NCBI GenBank assembly: GCA_019752555.1
Contig: JAIELY010000019.1
Span: 1 to 45,488 of the forward strand
Length of the DNA stretch: 45,488 nucleotides
Source of the DNA: Rhabdochlamydiaceae bacterium
GTDB lineage: Bacteria > Chlamydiota > Chlamydiia > Chlamydiales > Rhabdochlamydiaceae
Direction: 5' to 3'
Position numbers and translations under genes: made by a program. The notes beneath the pieces are model-generated. The model did not search any database, was not told where the DNA came from, and saw only the letters and a list, made by a program, of their open reading frames with translations. Positions 16,628 to 25,514 of this stretch are shown here, in pieces (position 1 is the stretch's first letter; each line of letters starts with the position of its first letter).

Positions 16628-17689
16628 ATGCCCATGACAACAGCAGACACAACAACAACCTACCAACACTACACAAAAGAGTCCTTCAGCTCTTCTCGTT
16701 TTACAGATCTCATTGAACCCCATGTGACTCTCGCACTGCAGCAATTCAAAAGCATCACACGCAACTATGCGCTCTTTCACATCAGCTTTTTTTTCCTTGG
16801 CTGCTTAGAGCTACTCGCTTTTGTCCTTTTTTTCTCTTTTCTTACAAAAACGACCATCCTCGCTTTCTCTCTCGCTGGAATTTTTCTGACCGGCTTTTCC
16901 TATTTTCTTCTTCTCTTTTATTTCCAAGCGAAAAAACCAGAACAACTCTTAGCATTAAAACACACCTTTCTCGAGCAAACCCAAGCCATTCTTCCCTTCC
17001 AGAAAAAGACACAACAATTCCATCAATGCACGATCCGTGCGCTCGAATGTTTAATTGACAGGCTCCATGCCCAAGAGTACACCTATTACGCAGCCTTTCA
17101 GTCCTTTCAAACATTAGGCCCCCTGATGAAAAAATTCAGCGTCTGGTGTCATTGGAAAGATGTCCATCAAATGAAAGAACTTTTGTTCCAACTCGTGATT
17201 AAAGAAGCCATCGAACTCATCAAAATGGCACCCACCGACCTAGAGCCCCATGCAGCGCTTGCCACAGCCTACTGGGCACTTGCAAATCATTACCTAGATC
17301 CGCGCAAGACCGACCCAGAGACCGAGCACCTCTTTGTCTCTTTAGAATACGACTCTGCAGAAATGAACGAGAAATTTAAGAAAAATGCATCGCGAGCCAT
17401 CGAAGAATTTAAAATCCTAGCAGAATACGCCCCTAAAGATCCATGGGTGCACGCCCAGCTTGCCGCGATCTACCACGCATTAAATCAACCTGAAGAAGAG
17501 ATCCAACAGATGCAGATCATCCGCACCCTCCAGCCAAAAGAAAAAGAGGTGCTCTTCCGCCTGGGAGTCCTCTACTTTTCCCAAGGCAAACACGCAGAGG
17601 CGCTCTGCCTCTATGAAGAGCTCCAGCAAATCCACGCGAATAAAGCTTTAGAGCTCCTCTCCTATTACGACGCTTATGCCCTCGATTAA
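16628..17689 (+). CDS. Membrane-anchored TPR protein of unknown function
   Basis: 353 residues. A Thr-rich N-terminus precedes two close hydrophobic segments (about 47-72 and 75-97), which form a membrane hairpin. A long helical cytosolic part follows. The last third (about 260-350) reads as tetratricopeptide repeats: PWVHAQLAAIYHALNQPEEE and VLFRLGVLYFSQGKHAEALCLYEELQ. TPRs bind partner proteins, so this may be a scaffold at the membrane. The gene overlaps the stop of the convergent polyserine gene by 4 bases. An in-frame second ATG at 16634 is equally possible. No named family recognised. Confidence 0.72.
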   Translation: MPMTTADTTTTYQHYTKESFSSSRFTDLIEPHVTLALQQFKSITRNYALFHISFFFLGCLELLAFVLFFSFLTKTTILAFSLAGIFLTGFSYFLLLFYFQAKKPEQLLALKHTFLEQTQAILPFQKKTQQFHQCTIRALECLIDRLHAQEYTYYAAFQSFQTLGPLMKKFSVWCHWKDVHQMKELLFQLVIKEAIELIKMAPTDLEPHAALATAYWALANHYLDPRKTDPETEHLFVSLEYDSAEMNEKFKKNASRAIEEFKILAEYAPKDPWVHAQLAAIYHALNQPEEEIQQMQIIRTLQPKEKEVLFRLGVLYFSQGKHAEALCLYEELQQIHANKALELLSYYDAYALD

Positions 17690-20600
17690 TCCTTTTTAGC
17701 AAGGCGATCTAAAATCTCACCATCGCGAGCCTTTTCAATGATCTTTTTCCTCTTGGAAAGAGTCATAACCTTTTCCCCGTCACGATACATGTCTGCAGGA
17801 TTAATCTTCATGAACAAAGCTTTTCCCATTTCAATTCTGATCTTATTCTTCACATTTCGATCTTTGATCTTACTAGCACGGTATTTTTTTTGTTGAGCCG
17901 GTGTTAGGCTATCGTACATTACACTTGCAGTTTCAAGAAAAATGAGTTTTCTCGTATTTATATCGATTTTCTTCATATTCGATTTTAACATCTTTTCCAA
18001 CTGAGAATCGTTCTTAATTAGATTCTTTTGACCCGGATATTTATTAGTCGCTTTTTCTAACTCGCGAATAAATAGATTTGCTTTCGGAACAAGCGCAAGT
18101 AACCGCTCAGCCTCATCCATTTCCCGTTTAGATTCCTTAAGTTTTTTCTTACTCAGCTCAATAACCTCAGTAGGCAGCGCTTCAGGAGGTGGCAAAGGAT
18201 TAAGAGGGGCAGAAGAGCTGCTCGAGGAGGACGACGACAAGATGGCGGGAGCGACATAAGGTGGTACGCTAGAAGACGATGAAGACGAGGAGCTTGAAGA
18301 AGACGACGAAGTAGAGGAAAAATCAAAAAACGAGCTTACCGGCGGCCTCGATGACGACGACGATGATGATGAGGAAGAAGAAGAAGACGATGAGGATGAA
18401 GACGATGAGGAAGGAGAACTTGGACTTAAGAATGAAGCAAGACGATCGATAGCAGTAGGTTTAACTCTTCGATTAAGAGCAGCAATTTCCCCTTCAAGTT
18501 TCTTAATTTTTTCTTTCCTTTTATTAATCTGTTTTTCGGCATGATTCATTCTAGCAAACAGCCCTTTTTCATTCTCTTTACTAACTAGGCATTCAGAGAT
18601 AAATTTCCTTGCCGCAGCAGGGTTATCTTTGAGACGTTCAAGATGTCGCACAACTTCCTTTTGAACATCCTCTAAAGGTGCACTTTTTGAAGCTGTTAAA
18701 GAATCGTTGGAAAGATTAACATCTTTACTTCCAAAAAACATCTTAAAGGCCTCGTCATCTTCCTCTGAATCAGAAGCTGCCAATACTATCGACACTGGTT
18801 GTTTGGCTTTATCCGATGCCCTTTGTTTTTTAGCATCTTCTGTAATGCTCTCAATTAATTCTTCAGCAACGAACTTAAAAGTCTCATCCGGCGTGTCGTT
18901 CAATGCTAAAAGATCGAAAAACATCTCGCTGATAACCGAACGAAATTGACCCCAATTATAGATTTTATCCCTTGACGATTGGATTTTATGCTCCCGCTTC
19001 CGACGCTTAGAATCTATTTGAACTTTAAACTCTCTCTCAGCACGTTGCTCTTCTTGCAAGCGTCGCTGTTGTTCTAATTGTTCAGCAGCTTTTTGTCGCT
19101 GTTGTTCTTGTTGCGCCGCTAGCTTAAGAGGAATTTCATCGTCAATTTGTTTTAATTTAGCTAATGTCTGACGACTTTTTTCTAAATTAACATCGCGTAT
19201 AAAAGCACGATTTTCACTAATCTTAGCGTCAATCGTTTTAAGAGATTGCTCTACGTCCTTTTTTGATTCAGCCATTTTTTTGGGATCTTGGCTTTTATAA
19301 GCATCCCCTAATTTAGACAATTGGTTGATCAAATCTGTCCTACTTAGAGTTTGACGAAATGAATTATTTTGATCAGGTTTCAAACTCTCAACAAACGAAC
19401 GCAAGCGTCTAATATAACCACTTACAGTAACAGGACGCGCTTTCTGTGTTATCGCAGTTAAGATTCCATTTACATCAGCCTTGACTTTCTCAAATAACGG
19501 AATTTCACTATCCAATGATTTTTTATAATCGCGCAAATCATTCATAAATTGATTGTATTTAGCGGTAATTCCATCATCGTCTAAAACAACACGTGTTCCT
19601 GTTAAAGAACCCTGCAAAACATCGCGAGCCTTAGTTAAAGACTCAACTAATTTATCGTCCCTATTCGGCAAGAACCAGCGTCTTCCCGTATTACTGGGCG
19701 AGCTGCTAGATGAAGAGGAAGAACTACCACCGCCTGAGTATCGCTTTAACAAGTAAATAGCACTTAAAACCTCTGCTTCTTCTTGAAAGTAACTTCTATA
19801 AGAATCGGGATCAAATGATTCCGAGTTAATACGTGCAAAAACCGCCTCTAAGACAGCCTTGTCGTCACCACTTGCTTGCTGAATGTAGCCTCTAAAGCTT
19901 TCAGGTGTGATCAGCAATAACATGTGATATAACGTATCTCGGACATCAGTAGTTTCCGGAGTTGCGCCATTAATCAATGTTGAATTAACAAAAATTGGAC
20001 CAGAAGGAGTTAAGGAAGGAGAAGGAATTAAGGGAGTTCGATCTTTTGTTTTAAATTCTTCAGTATCGGTCGGCTCTTCGTCTGAATCTACAATGACAAA
20101 TTCTTGACGAGGAGGAGTCGCAATTGACGACGATGAAGAACTACTCGGAATGTCAAACGTCACAGTCGAAAAAGGATTCTCAGGAGTTGGAAGTGAAGCA
20201 ATACTAAGAGAATATTGTGAAGCATGAGAAGGAATTAAGGGAGGTTGATGTCCTGTTTCAAATTTTTTATGACGAGGAAGAGTCGCACTTGATGACGATG
20301 AAGAACTGCTCGAACTGACAGGCGTGACAGTCTTAATAGGATCCTCAGAAGTTTTAACTGGATCAATATTACGAGATTGTTGTGGAACGTAACTACCAAC
20401 GTAACTACCTCGGTACTCCGGCTGCAAATACCACAATTCGTCTGGTGCAACATCTTTTTGTTCAACGGCTGAGGATGAGCCTGTAACTGATGATGACGAA
20501 GAAGGACTCCTCGAATCACCACCCTTTACTTGCGCAACAGAGGCCTTAGAAGAATCACTTTCATTTTGAATATCATAAGGATTGATGCCATATTCATCGA

Positions 20601-21156
20601 AAATCCCGTCATCGTCAAAGAAGCCTGTAACTGATGATGACGAAGAAGGACTGCTCGAATTATCACCCTCTTCTGACGGAATGGAGTCATCTGAAGACTG
20701 AATTTCTTTCTCCTCTTCACTAAAATGCACGCCATACATATTGACAGACACGCCGTCCTCATCGTCAGAGGGAGCGTCTGGTAAATCGCTTCTTTGCTTA
20801 GGACTCTGCAGTTGCACGGCGACTACGGTTCCCGTCTTTGCGCTTGTAGTGGAGGCTGGGGTTGAGGGTGTAACAGAAGATGCAGGCTCCGAATCATCAA
20901 GAGAAATATCAGTGAGTTCCTCCTCGAGCTCTAACTTAGGCAGGGTAGTTATCGACCCAGTTGATTTCTTATTAGACTTTGATTGCTCAGTAGACTGCGG
21001 ATTTGTCGGCAAGAGATCAAGGAATGACAAATCGTCATGAAAAGGATCTTCGTTAGTTTTTTGTTGCGACGAACTATTTTCAGATTTTTCACGAAGACCG
21101 ATTAAATTAAGAAACCGATTTGGGAAACTCCCACCGTCACCTGTTCTAGACGCCAT
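17686..21156 (-). CDS. Large polyserine, coiled-coil protein, candidate secreted effector
   Basis: About 1156 residues from the ATG at 21156 (GGTGGG upstream; an in-frame GTG is at 21165). The first half (1-500) is acidic and low-complexity, with many Ser runs and short Asp/Glu clusters. A helical middle follows, with a Gln/Arg/Glu-rich coiled coil near 680-730 (LAAQQEQQRQKAAEQLEQQR). A second polyserine block lies near 910-985 broken by Pro-rich spacers. The C-terminus (about 990-1156) is helical and basic. There is no signal peptide or membrane segment. Such long disordered Ser-rich proteins in chlamydiae are often type III effectors or Inc-associated proteins, but that is inference. The reading frame is open over 3.4 kb, which supports a real gene. 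Confidence 0.75.
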   Translation of the reverse strand: MASRTGDGGSFPNRFLNLIGLREKSENSSSQQKTNEDPFHDDLSFLDLLPTNPQSTEQSKSNKKSTGSITTLPKLELEEELTDISLDDSEPASSVTPSTPASTTSAKTGTVVAVQLQSPKQRSDLPDAPSDDEDGVSVNMYGVHFSEEEKEIQSSDDSIPSEEGDNSSSPSSSSSVTGFFDDDGIFDEYGINPYDIQNESDSSKASVAQVKGGDSRSPSSSSSVTGSSSAVEQKDVAPDELWYLQPEYRGSYVGSYVPQQSRNIDPVKTSEDPIKTVTPVSSSSSSSSSSATLPRHKKFETGHQPPLIPSHASQYSLSIASLPTPENPFSTVTFDIPSSSSSSSIATPPRQEFVIVDSDEEPTDTEEFKTKDRTPLIPSPSLTPSGPIFVNSTLINGATPETTDVRDTLYHMLLLITPESFRGYIQQASGDDKAVLEAVFARINSESFDPDSYRSYFQEEAEVLSAIYLLKRYSGGGSSSSSSSSSPSNTGRRWFLPNRDDKLVESLTKARDVLQGSLTGTRVVLDDDGITAKYNQFMNDLRDYKKSLDSEIPLFEKVKADVNGILTAITQKARPVTVSGYIRRLRSFVESLKPDQNNSFRQTLSRTDLINQLSKLGDAYKSQDPKKMAESKKDVEQSLKTIDAKISENRAFIRDVNLEKSRQTLAKLKQIDDEIPLKLAAQQEQQRQKAAEQLEQQRRLQEEQRAEREFKVQIDSKRRKREHKIQSSRDKIYNWGQFRSVISEMFFDLLALNDTPDETFKFVAEELIESITEDAKKQRASDKAKQPVSIVLAASDSEEDDEAFKMFFGSKDVNLSNDSLTASKSAPLEDVQKEVVRHLERLKDNPAAARKFISECLVSKENEKGLFARMNHAEKQINKRKEKIKKLEGEIAALNRRVKPTAIDRLASFLSPSSPSSSSSSSSSSSSSSSSSSSSSRPPVSSFFDFSSTSSSSSSSSSSSSSSVPPYVAPAILSSSSSSSSSAPLNPLPPPEALPTEVIELSKKKLKESKREMDEAERLLALVPKANLFIRELEKATNKYPGQKNLIKNDSQLEKMLKSNMKKIDINTRKLIFLETASVMYDSLTPAQQKKYRASKIKDRNVKNKIRIEMGKALFMKINPADMYRDGEKVMTLSKRKKIIEKARDGEILDRLAKKD
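18210..18420 (-). repeat. Polyserine-coding tracts with mixed codons
   Basis: Three runs of consecutive Ser codons separated by short Pro/Phe/Val spacers. The codons mix TCG, TCA, TCT, TCC and AGC, so the DNA is not a pure triplet repeat. This suggests that serine content is kept by selection rather than being a fresh slippage product. Confidence 0.8.
20479..20660. repeat. Pair of 38-bp direct repeats inside the polyserine gene
   Basis: Positions 20479-20516 and 20623-20660 are identical except for one base (C to G at the 31st position). They encode the same Ser-rich motif around SSSSVTG. The copies are 144 bases apart, a whole number of codons, so unequal recombination would keep the frame. 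Confidence 0.85.
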
Positions 21157-21572
21157 ATTACCCACCCACTATTTTTAATAAATGATTTTAATTGTCTAAT
21201 CATACATTAATTGTAACATAACAAAGCCTTGTAATCAATAATTAAAAACAGTCAAATTCAAATGAAAATCAATCTCCGCAATACATGCAACCGTTTGAAG
21301 ACAAACAACTTAAACTAAACATTGGATCAAAAAAAGCTGGAGAGAATAAAAAACAACTAATTCAACATGAATTATTTATGGAATAAAAAAAAATAATTTT
21401 ATAGAAGAGTCATGTTTATTTCAGAAGATCAGCGGCATTTTGAATCGAATTCAAAATTAGAGGCGCTGAGAAATCGCTAAGCCGCTCGTCTTAAAGCACA
21501 TAGAAGACTATCCTTAACAGATCACTGCTTTGCATAGACGACAACCGACTAAAAATGAGAGGGATGCGGAAT
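21157..21572. other. Intergenic AT-rich region without a supported gene
   Basis: About 415 bases between the polyserine gene (start) and the DMT transporter gene (end), both on the minus strand. It should hold the promoter of the polyserine gene. The only clear structure is a perfect 9-bp inverted repeat, ATTTTGAAT (21437-21445) with ATTCAAAAT (21449-21457) around CGA. No RNA gene or convincing short reading frame was seen. Confidence 0.6.
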
Positions 21573-22493
21573 TTACCCGAGCAAAACCTTCCAATTTAGG
21601 GTGCCCACGAGGATGCCGAGCAGACTGCAGACGTTAGCTGGCCAATTCACCTTTTCTTTATAGAGCCACTGGCCCCAGGCATTACAACAGAGGATGACAG
21701 TGACTGCAAAGATCGGAAAGATCATCCCATGCTCTAAAGGAGTGGACACTTCTGTGGACCAAATCATGAAAAACGTGCCAACGCCATTCGAGATCCCACC
21801 GAGAACTCCATAAAATGTCTCAGAGCGGTTAGGCAGGCGTTTTTGCGTTGTGGCGTAGACGATGATTTGCACAAGCGCGCAAACGAGGAAAATCATCGGC
21901 ATGAACCACTGGCTTTTTGCATCTTCTAAGCTAAATGACAAAAAGAGGCCATTTTCTTCCGGGAAATTGATAAAAAGCGCGCGCCACTGCATGAAGACAA
22001 GAAAAAGGACGTGCAAGATAAAGGCAGCTGTTGCAAATGCGGCCCATTGCATCTTTTTTTCAGAACCGCGCGCTCCCCAAGCCGCCCAAAACAAGCCGAG
22101 CACAACCATGAGAGATCCTAAGCCCTGGCTAAGGGTGTACACATACCCAAAGGGGGATCCGAACAGAAGCGCCATCAGGATCATGGGCATCACAGTGGAG
22201 GCGTTAAGGGCTGCAAAGGTAAGTCCCGGAGGGCCTTTTTCTAGAGCTTTTCCAAGACAAATCATCATGACAGCTAAAATGAGACCTCCTGCTATGCCAA
22301 AAATGGCCATACAGCCGCTCCAGGAGTAATCGCCTGTGCGCACTGGATTTAAAAGCACCGCGACAAGGAAGACAAGTGTCAGCTGAATCATTAAAAATGC
22401 TTTGCTCGAGCCACCTGAATCAATACTTCTGCGCATACAGTAATTGGATGCTGCGATAAAAAAAGAAGCAAAAATCATCAGTTGAATACCCAT
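21573..22493 (-). CDS. DMT-superfamily (EamA-like) membrane transporter
   Basis: About 306 residues with ten hydrophobic segments in two similar halves, the layout of drug/metabolite (DMT/EamA) permeases. The second half ends with MIFPIFAVTVILCCNAWGQWLYKEKVNWP, matching the typical LxPxxxxxxxxxxxGExxxxxQ-like closing segment of the family. The ATG at 22493 is directly preceded by GGAGGGAT; a TTG at 22508 is also in frame. It probably exports or imports small metabolites; substrate unknown. It is alone between the polyserine gene and a divergent TPR operon. Confidence 0.75.
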   Translation of the reverse strand: MGIQLMIFASFFIAASNYCMRRSIDSGGSSKAFLMIQLTLVFLVAVLLNPVRTGDYSWSGCMAIFGIAGGLILAVMMICLGKALEKGPPGLTFAALNASTVMPMILMALLFGSPFGYVYTLSQGLGSLMVVLGLFWAAWGARGSEKKMQWAAFATAAFILHVLFLVFMQWRALFINFPEENGLFLSFSLEDAKSQWFMPMIFLVCALVQIIVYATTQKRLPNRSETFYGVLGGISNGVGTFFMIWSTEVSTPLEHGMIFPIFAVTVILCCNAWGQWLYKEKVNWPANVCSLLGILVGTLNWKVLLG

Positions 22494-22726
22494 ATCCCTC
22501 CAAGGCAAAGAAGACCGATCGCTGCATTATATAAATCTTTGAAGAATTTTCTCAACGAACGAAATTTATTCCCTCCTCTTAAAATGGGAGAAAATTCTTT
22601 TGGAGAAGTAAAAAGAGGCAAAAACGGGAAAGAGTTCTCATCGGAAAAGAGTCTTAAGGTAAAAGAAAAGCCGTATATTTTCTCTCCTAAAGGGAGCAAT
22701 CTTGCGTGTAAACTGTAAACTCACAT

Positions 22727-22754
22727 TTGAATATTAATAGGGGCTCAGTATAAT
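22727..22754 (+). promoter_or_regulatory. Promoter of the TPR-VWA-rsmD operon
   Basis: TTGAAT (22727-22732), a 16-base spacer and a perfect TATAAT (22749-22754), 24 bases before the ATG of the TPR protein. This is the natural start for the three-gene operon. Confidence 0.6.
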
Positions 22755-22778
22755 CAAAAAAAATTAGATAGGTGTTCG

Positions 22779-25514
22779 ATGAAAAAGCATTGGTTTTTCC
22801 CTCTCGTTTTTCTCGTCTCGGCTCCGTTTTGTATCGATGGAAGTGAAAAGCCCTCTGCTCTGCAAGAGAGCGTTGTCTTGCGAAGGATTGCCGAGTATTG
22901 GAAAGAGGGAGATATCGGTTCTGTAAAAACACAAATCCGCACTTTTCTCTCGAGCTATTCTGAGAGCTCCTATCGCGATCAGCTCAATGCGATGTTGGGA
23001 GATATTTATTTTCATGAGCAAAATTACAAAGAGGCGCTGATCGCTTATGATGAAATTCTAGGGAAGGAATTTCAACACAAAACAGCCTTCAATCGGATCC
23101 ATTGTTTGTACACGGTAGGCAAATTTGCCGATGCCATTTCTTTGGGCAAAAACTACTTAAAAACAGATTTGCTTTCAAAGTCCCAAGGAAACACGCTTCA
23201 TTTTGAGCTTGCCGATTCCTACATGCGTCTTGCAAAAGTAAACGACAACCCGCTTGCTAAAGAGGCGCTCTATAAGGAAGCGCTTGTTCATGCACACGTT
23301 TTGCTCGAGACTGCATATGCAGATCAGATCCTGCCGGCTTTAGCAGAGATTTATGCATTTTTTAAACAAGAAAACCAAGCGGCTGTAGCCTTTTTAAAAT
23401 TGGCGGAAAAATTTCCCGAGAGACAAGAGGAATTTCTTTTTCAAGCTGCCTCTTGGCAGGTGCATTTTAATATTAAAGAAGCCATCGCAACCTATGAGAA
23501 GATCTACCGTTTAAATGGAACCTACGCCTCGCAGGCTGCCTGCAACCAGATGAAATTACTCTTTCAGACAAAGCAGTATAAAGAATTGCTGCTCGCTCAA
23601 GAAGAAGCATTAAAGCACATCCCTTCTGATGAGTTGCCTTTAATGAATTATTTTATCGGAAAAAGTTTATGTGCGCTTCAGAGCTACTCGGCAGCAATTG
23701 TCCCTCTTAAATTGTTTGCCTCGACACCTCATGCAGATCCTGAGCTTCTCAAAAGTGCTCTATTGAGCCTAATGACCTGTTCAAAAGAGGCAAAAGATTT
23801 TGGATTATTCGATCAGACACTTGCCCACTTAAAAACTTCTTATCCCCACGAGGATGAAACAGCAAGCGCTCTTCTTATCCATGCACAGCACTGTAAAACA
23901 AAAGGGGATTATGCAAAAGCGCAGGCAGATCTTAAGGAAATGATCGCTTTATTCCCCGAGCATCCTCAAAAAGAAGCGCTCTTCTATGATAGCGCCGTTT
24001 TAGATGCTCAGCAGAAGCACTGGTCTGATGGGATCTTGTCATTTCGTCATTTTTTACGCCAGTACCCCAATAGCTTGAAAAAGGGAGCGGCATGGCGCCA
24101 TTTGACACTCTGTCAAATCGAAGACTCTAAAATCACAACACCGCTTACAGAAAAAATTAAACAAGAAAATCTTGTTCTCGTGCTCAGTCAAGCACTAGAA
24201 CAACCCAAGGTATTTTCTCAGATAGAGCGCAAACAACTGCACTATCTTCTTGGAAAAACACAGTATCTTCTAGAAAGAAATGAAGAGGCCTTGCAGACAT
24301 TTTCCGAATACATCGCAGACTATCCGAATGACACGAGCTCTGCTAACGCCCACCTCATGGTTGCATACACCCATTTGAGAAATGCAGATCAGGCTCTTTT
24401 TACTCTTAATGCAGAAAAGGCGCTTGTGCTACACCCTGACCACCCCTCTCAAGGGCTTTTGCATCTCCAGCTCTACAATGCCTATTTAAATTTAGCTCAA
24501 ATAGAAGCTGCAGAAGAAAAAAGAAGTTTAGTGGACAAAGCCGCAGACCACCTCTTTTTAGCCCTCGATCAGCCTGTGAAAAAGGAAAATGTGCGCTGGC
24601 TTGCTAATTACTATACACGCGGACTCTACCATAGCGCCTCTGAAGCGCAACCGATCTATTTTACAAGAGCTGTTGCGGTTTTAGAAAAATTGCTCGGCAT
24701 CCATGAAGACAATTACCAGCTTGAGATCACAGCAGGGTCATTGGAAATGGAAGCCGAGGCGATCAAATTAAGCGAGCTCTATGGCAAGGCGCGCAAATAT
24801 CAAGAAAAAGCGCGTTTGCTACAGGCATTAAACCACATTTATGACCAAACACCGGATAAGACTTGGAAATACCAGCGCCTTTCTTTGTTTGAGCTTGCCA
24901 AAACGTATGAAAAGCTCGGCAAAGTGCAACGCGCCCTGCAAGCCTACGAATTTTTGATCCAATCGGGATCCCATGCCACTTCTTATTTTGCAACAGCGGC
25001 ACGTTTAAACATTGCTCTGCTACAATATGCGCAGATTGCAGCTCCAGAACAACATTTAAGTGCCGTGCATAAAATTCTCGATACGTTAAAAGATTTGCAT
25101 ATCCAGCGGAAACTTGTTACAGAGCCTGCGCACTTGGAAGCTGCTCTTTGTTATATCGACATCAAATCTGCACTTGTCACAGGGAAAGAAAAAATAGAGA
25201 CCACGTTAAAACTCATGCGCCAAACCCGATCTAGCTTAACCGATCTCGAAGACCCTCTAGTGCAGCATTATTTTTCTGCGAAAGAACAATTTAAAGACAA
25301 CTTCCGCCTTTTCCACCAATACATGCAGTTTTTTTCCGCAGAAGAATTCCGCTATGAAGGGATGCTGGCTTTGCAGTATCATGATACATTCCGCGCAAAA
25401 GAATTAAAAATGAAAGCGCTTGTCCAATTAGATGCGTTATCCCAAGAACCATTACATGATCTTCTCTATGAGCGTGTACGCCAAAGCAGGGAGGCTCTGA
25501 ACCAGGACCTATGA
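22779..25514 (+). CDS. Large exported TPR-repeat protein
   Basis: 911 residues. The N-terminus is a signal peptide (MKKHWFFPLVFLVSAPFC, ending around residue 22). The rest is almost wholly helical with many tetratricopeptide-like units, for example DQLNAMLGDIYFHEQNYKEALIAYDEIL, LHYLLGKTQYLLERNEEALQTFSEYIADYPND and LAKTYEKLGKVQRALQAYEFLI. Each is 34-40 residues, covering roughly 40-900. It is likely a periplasmic scaffold that binds partner proteins, perhaps in envelope assembly. Its stop overlaps the ATG of the VWA gene by 4 bases, so the two products are probably made together and may interact. There is no enzymatic motif. Confidence 0.8.
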   Translation: MKKHWFFPLVFLVSAPFCIDGSEKPSALQESVVLRRIAEYWKEGDIGSVKTQIRTFLSSYSESSYRDQLNAMLGDIYFHEQNYKEALIAYDEILGKEFQHKTAFNRIHCLYTVGKFADAISLGKNYLKTDLLSKSQGNTLHFELADSYMRLAKVNDNPLAKEALYKEALVHAHVLLETAYADQILPALAEIYAFFKQENQAAVAFLKLAEKFPERQEEFLFQAASWQVHFNIKEAIATYEKIYRLNGTYASQAACNQMKLLFQTKQYKELLLAQEEALKHIPSDELPLMNYFIGKSLCALQSYSAAIVPLKLFASTPHADPELLKSALLSLMTCSKEAKDFGLFDQTLAHLKTSYPHEDETASALLIHAQHCKTKGDYAKAQADLKEMIALFPEHPQKEALFYDSAVLDAQQKHWSDGILSFRHFLRQYPNSLKKGAAWRHLTLCQIEDSKITTPLTEKIKQENLVLVLSQALEQPKVFSQIERKQLHYLLGKTQYLLERNEEALQTFSEYIADYPNDTSSANAHLMVAYTHLRNADQALFTLNAEKALVLHPDHPSQGLLHLQLYNAYLNLAQIEAAEEKRSLVDKAADHLFLALDQPVKKENVRWLANYYTRGLYHSASEAQPIYFTRAVAVLEKLLGIHEDNYQLEITAGSLEMEAEAIKLSELYGKARKYQEKARLLQALNHIYDQTPDKTWKYQRLSLFELAKTYEKLGKVQRALQAYEFLIQSGSHATSYFATAARLNIALLQYAQIAAPEQHLSAVHKILDTLKDLHIQRKLVTEPAHLEAALCYIDIKSALVTGKEKIETTLKLMRQTRSSLTDLEDPLVQHYFSAKEQFKDNFRLFHQYMQFFSAEEFRYEGMLALQYHDTFRAKELKMKALVQLDALSQEPLHDLLYERVRQSREALNQDL

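Noticed and set aside
18210-18420. CRISPR-like or microsatellite repeat
   Set aside because: The apparent repetition is codons for serine within one open frame; no spacers or conserved repeat unit.
21862-22329. 155-codon plus-strand frame
   Set aside because: Antisense to the ten-segment DMT transporter, whose hydrophobic pattern shows that it is the coding strand.
22560-22710. Short hairpins (CTCC/GGAG) upstream of the TPR operon
   Set aside because: Stems of only 4-5 bp; not convincing as terminators or riboswitch parts.
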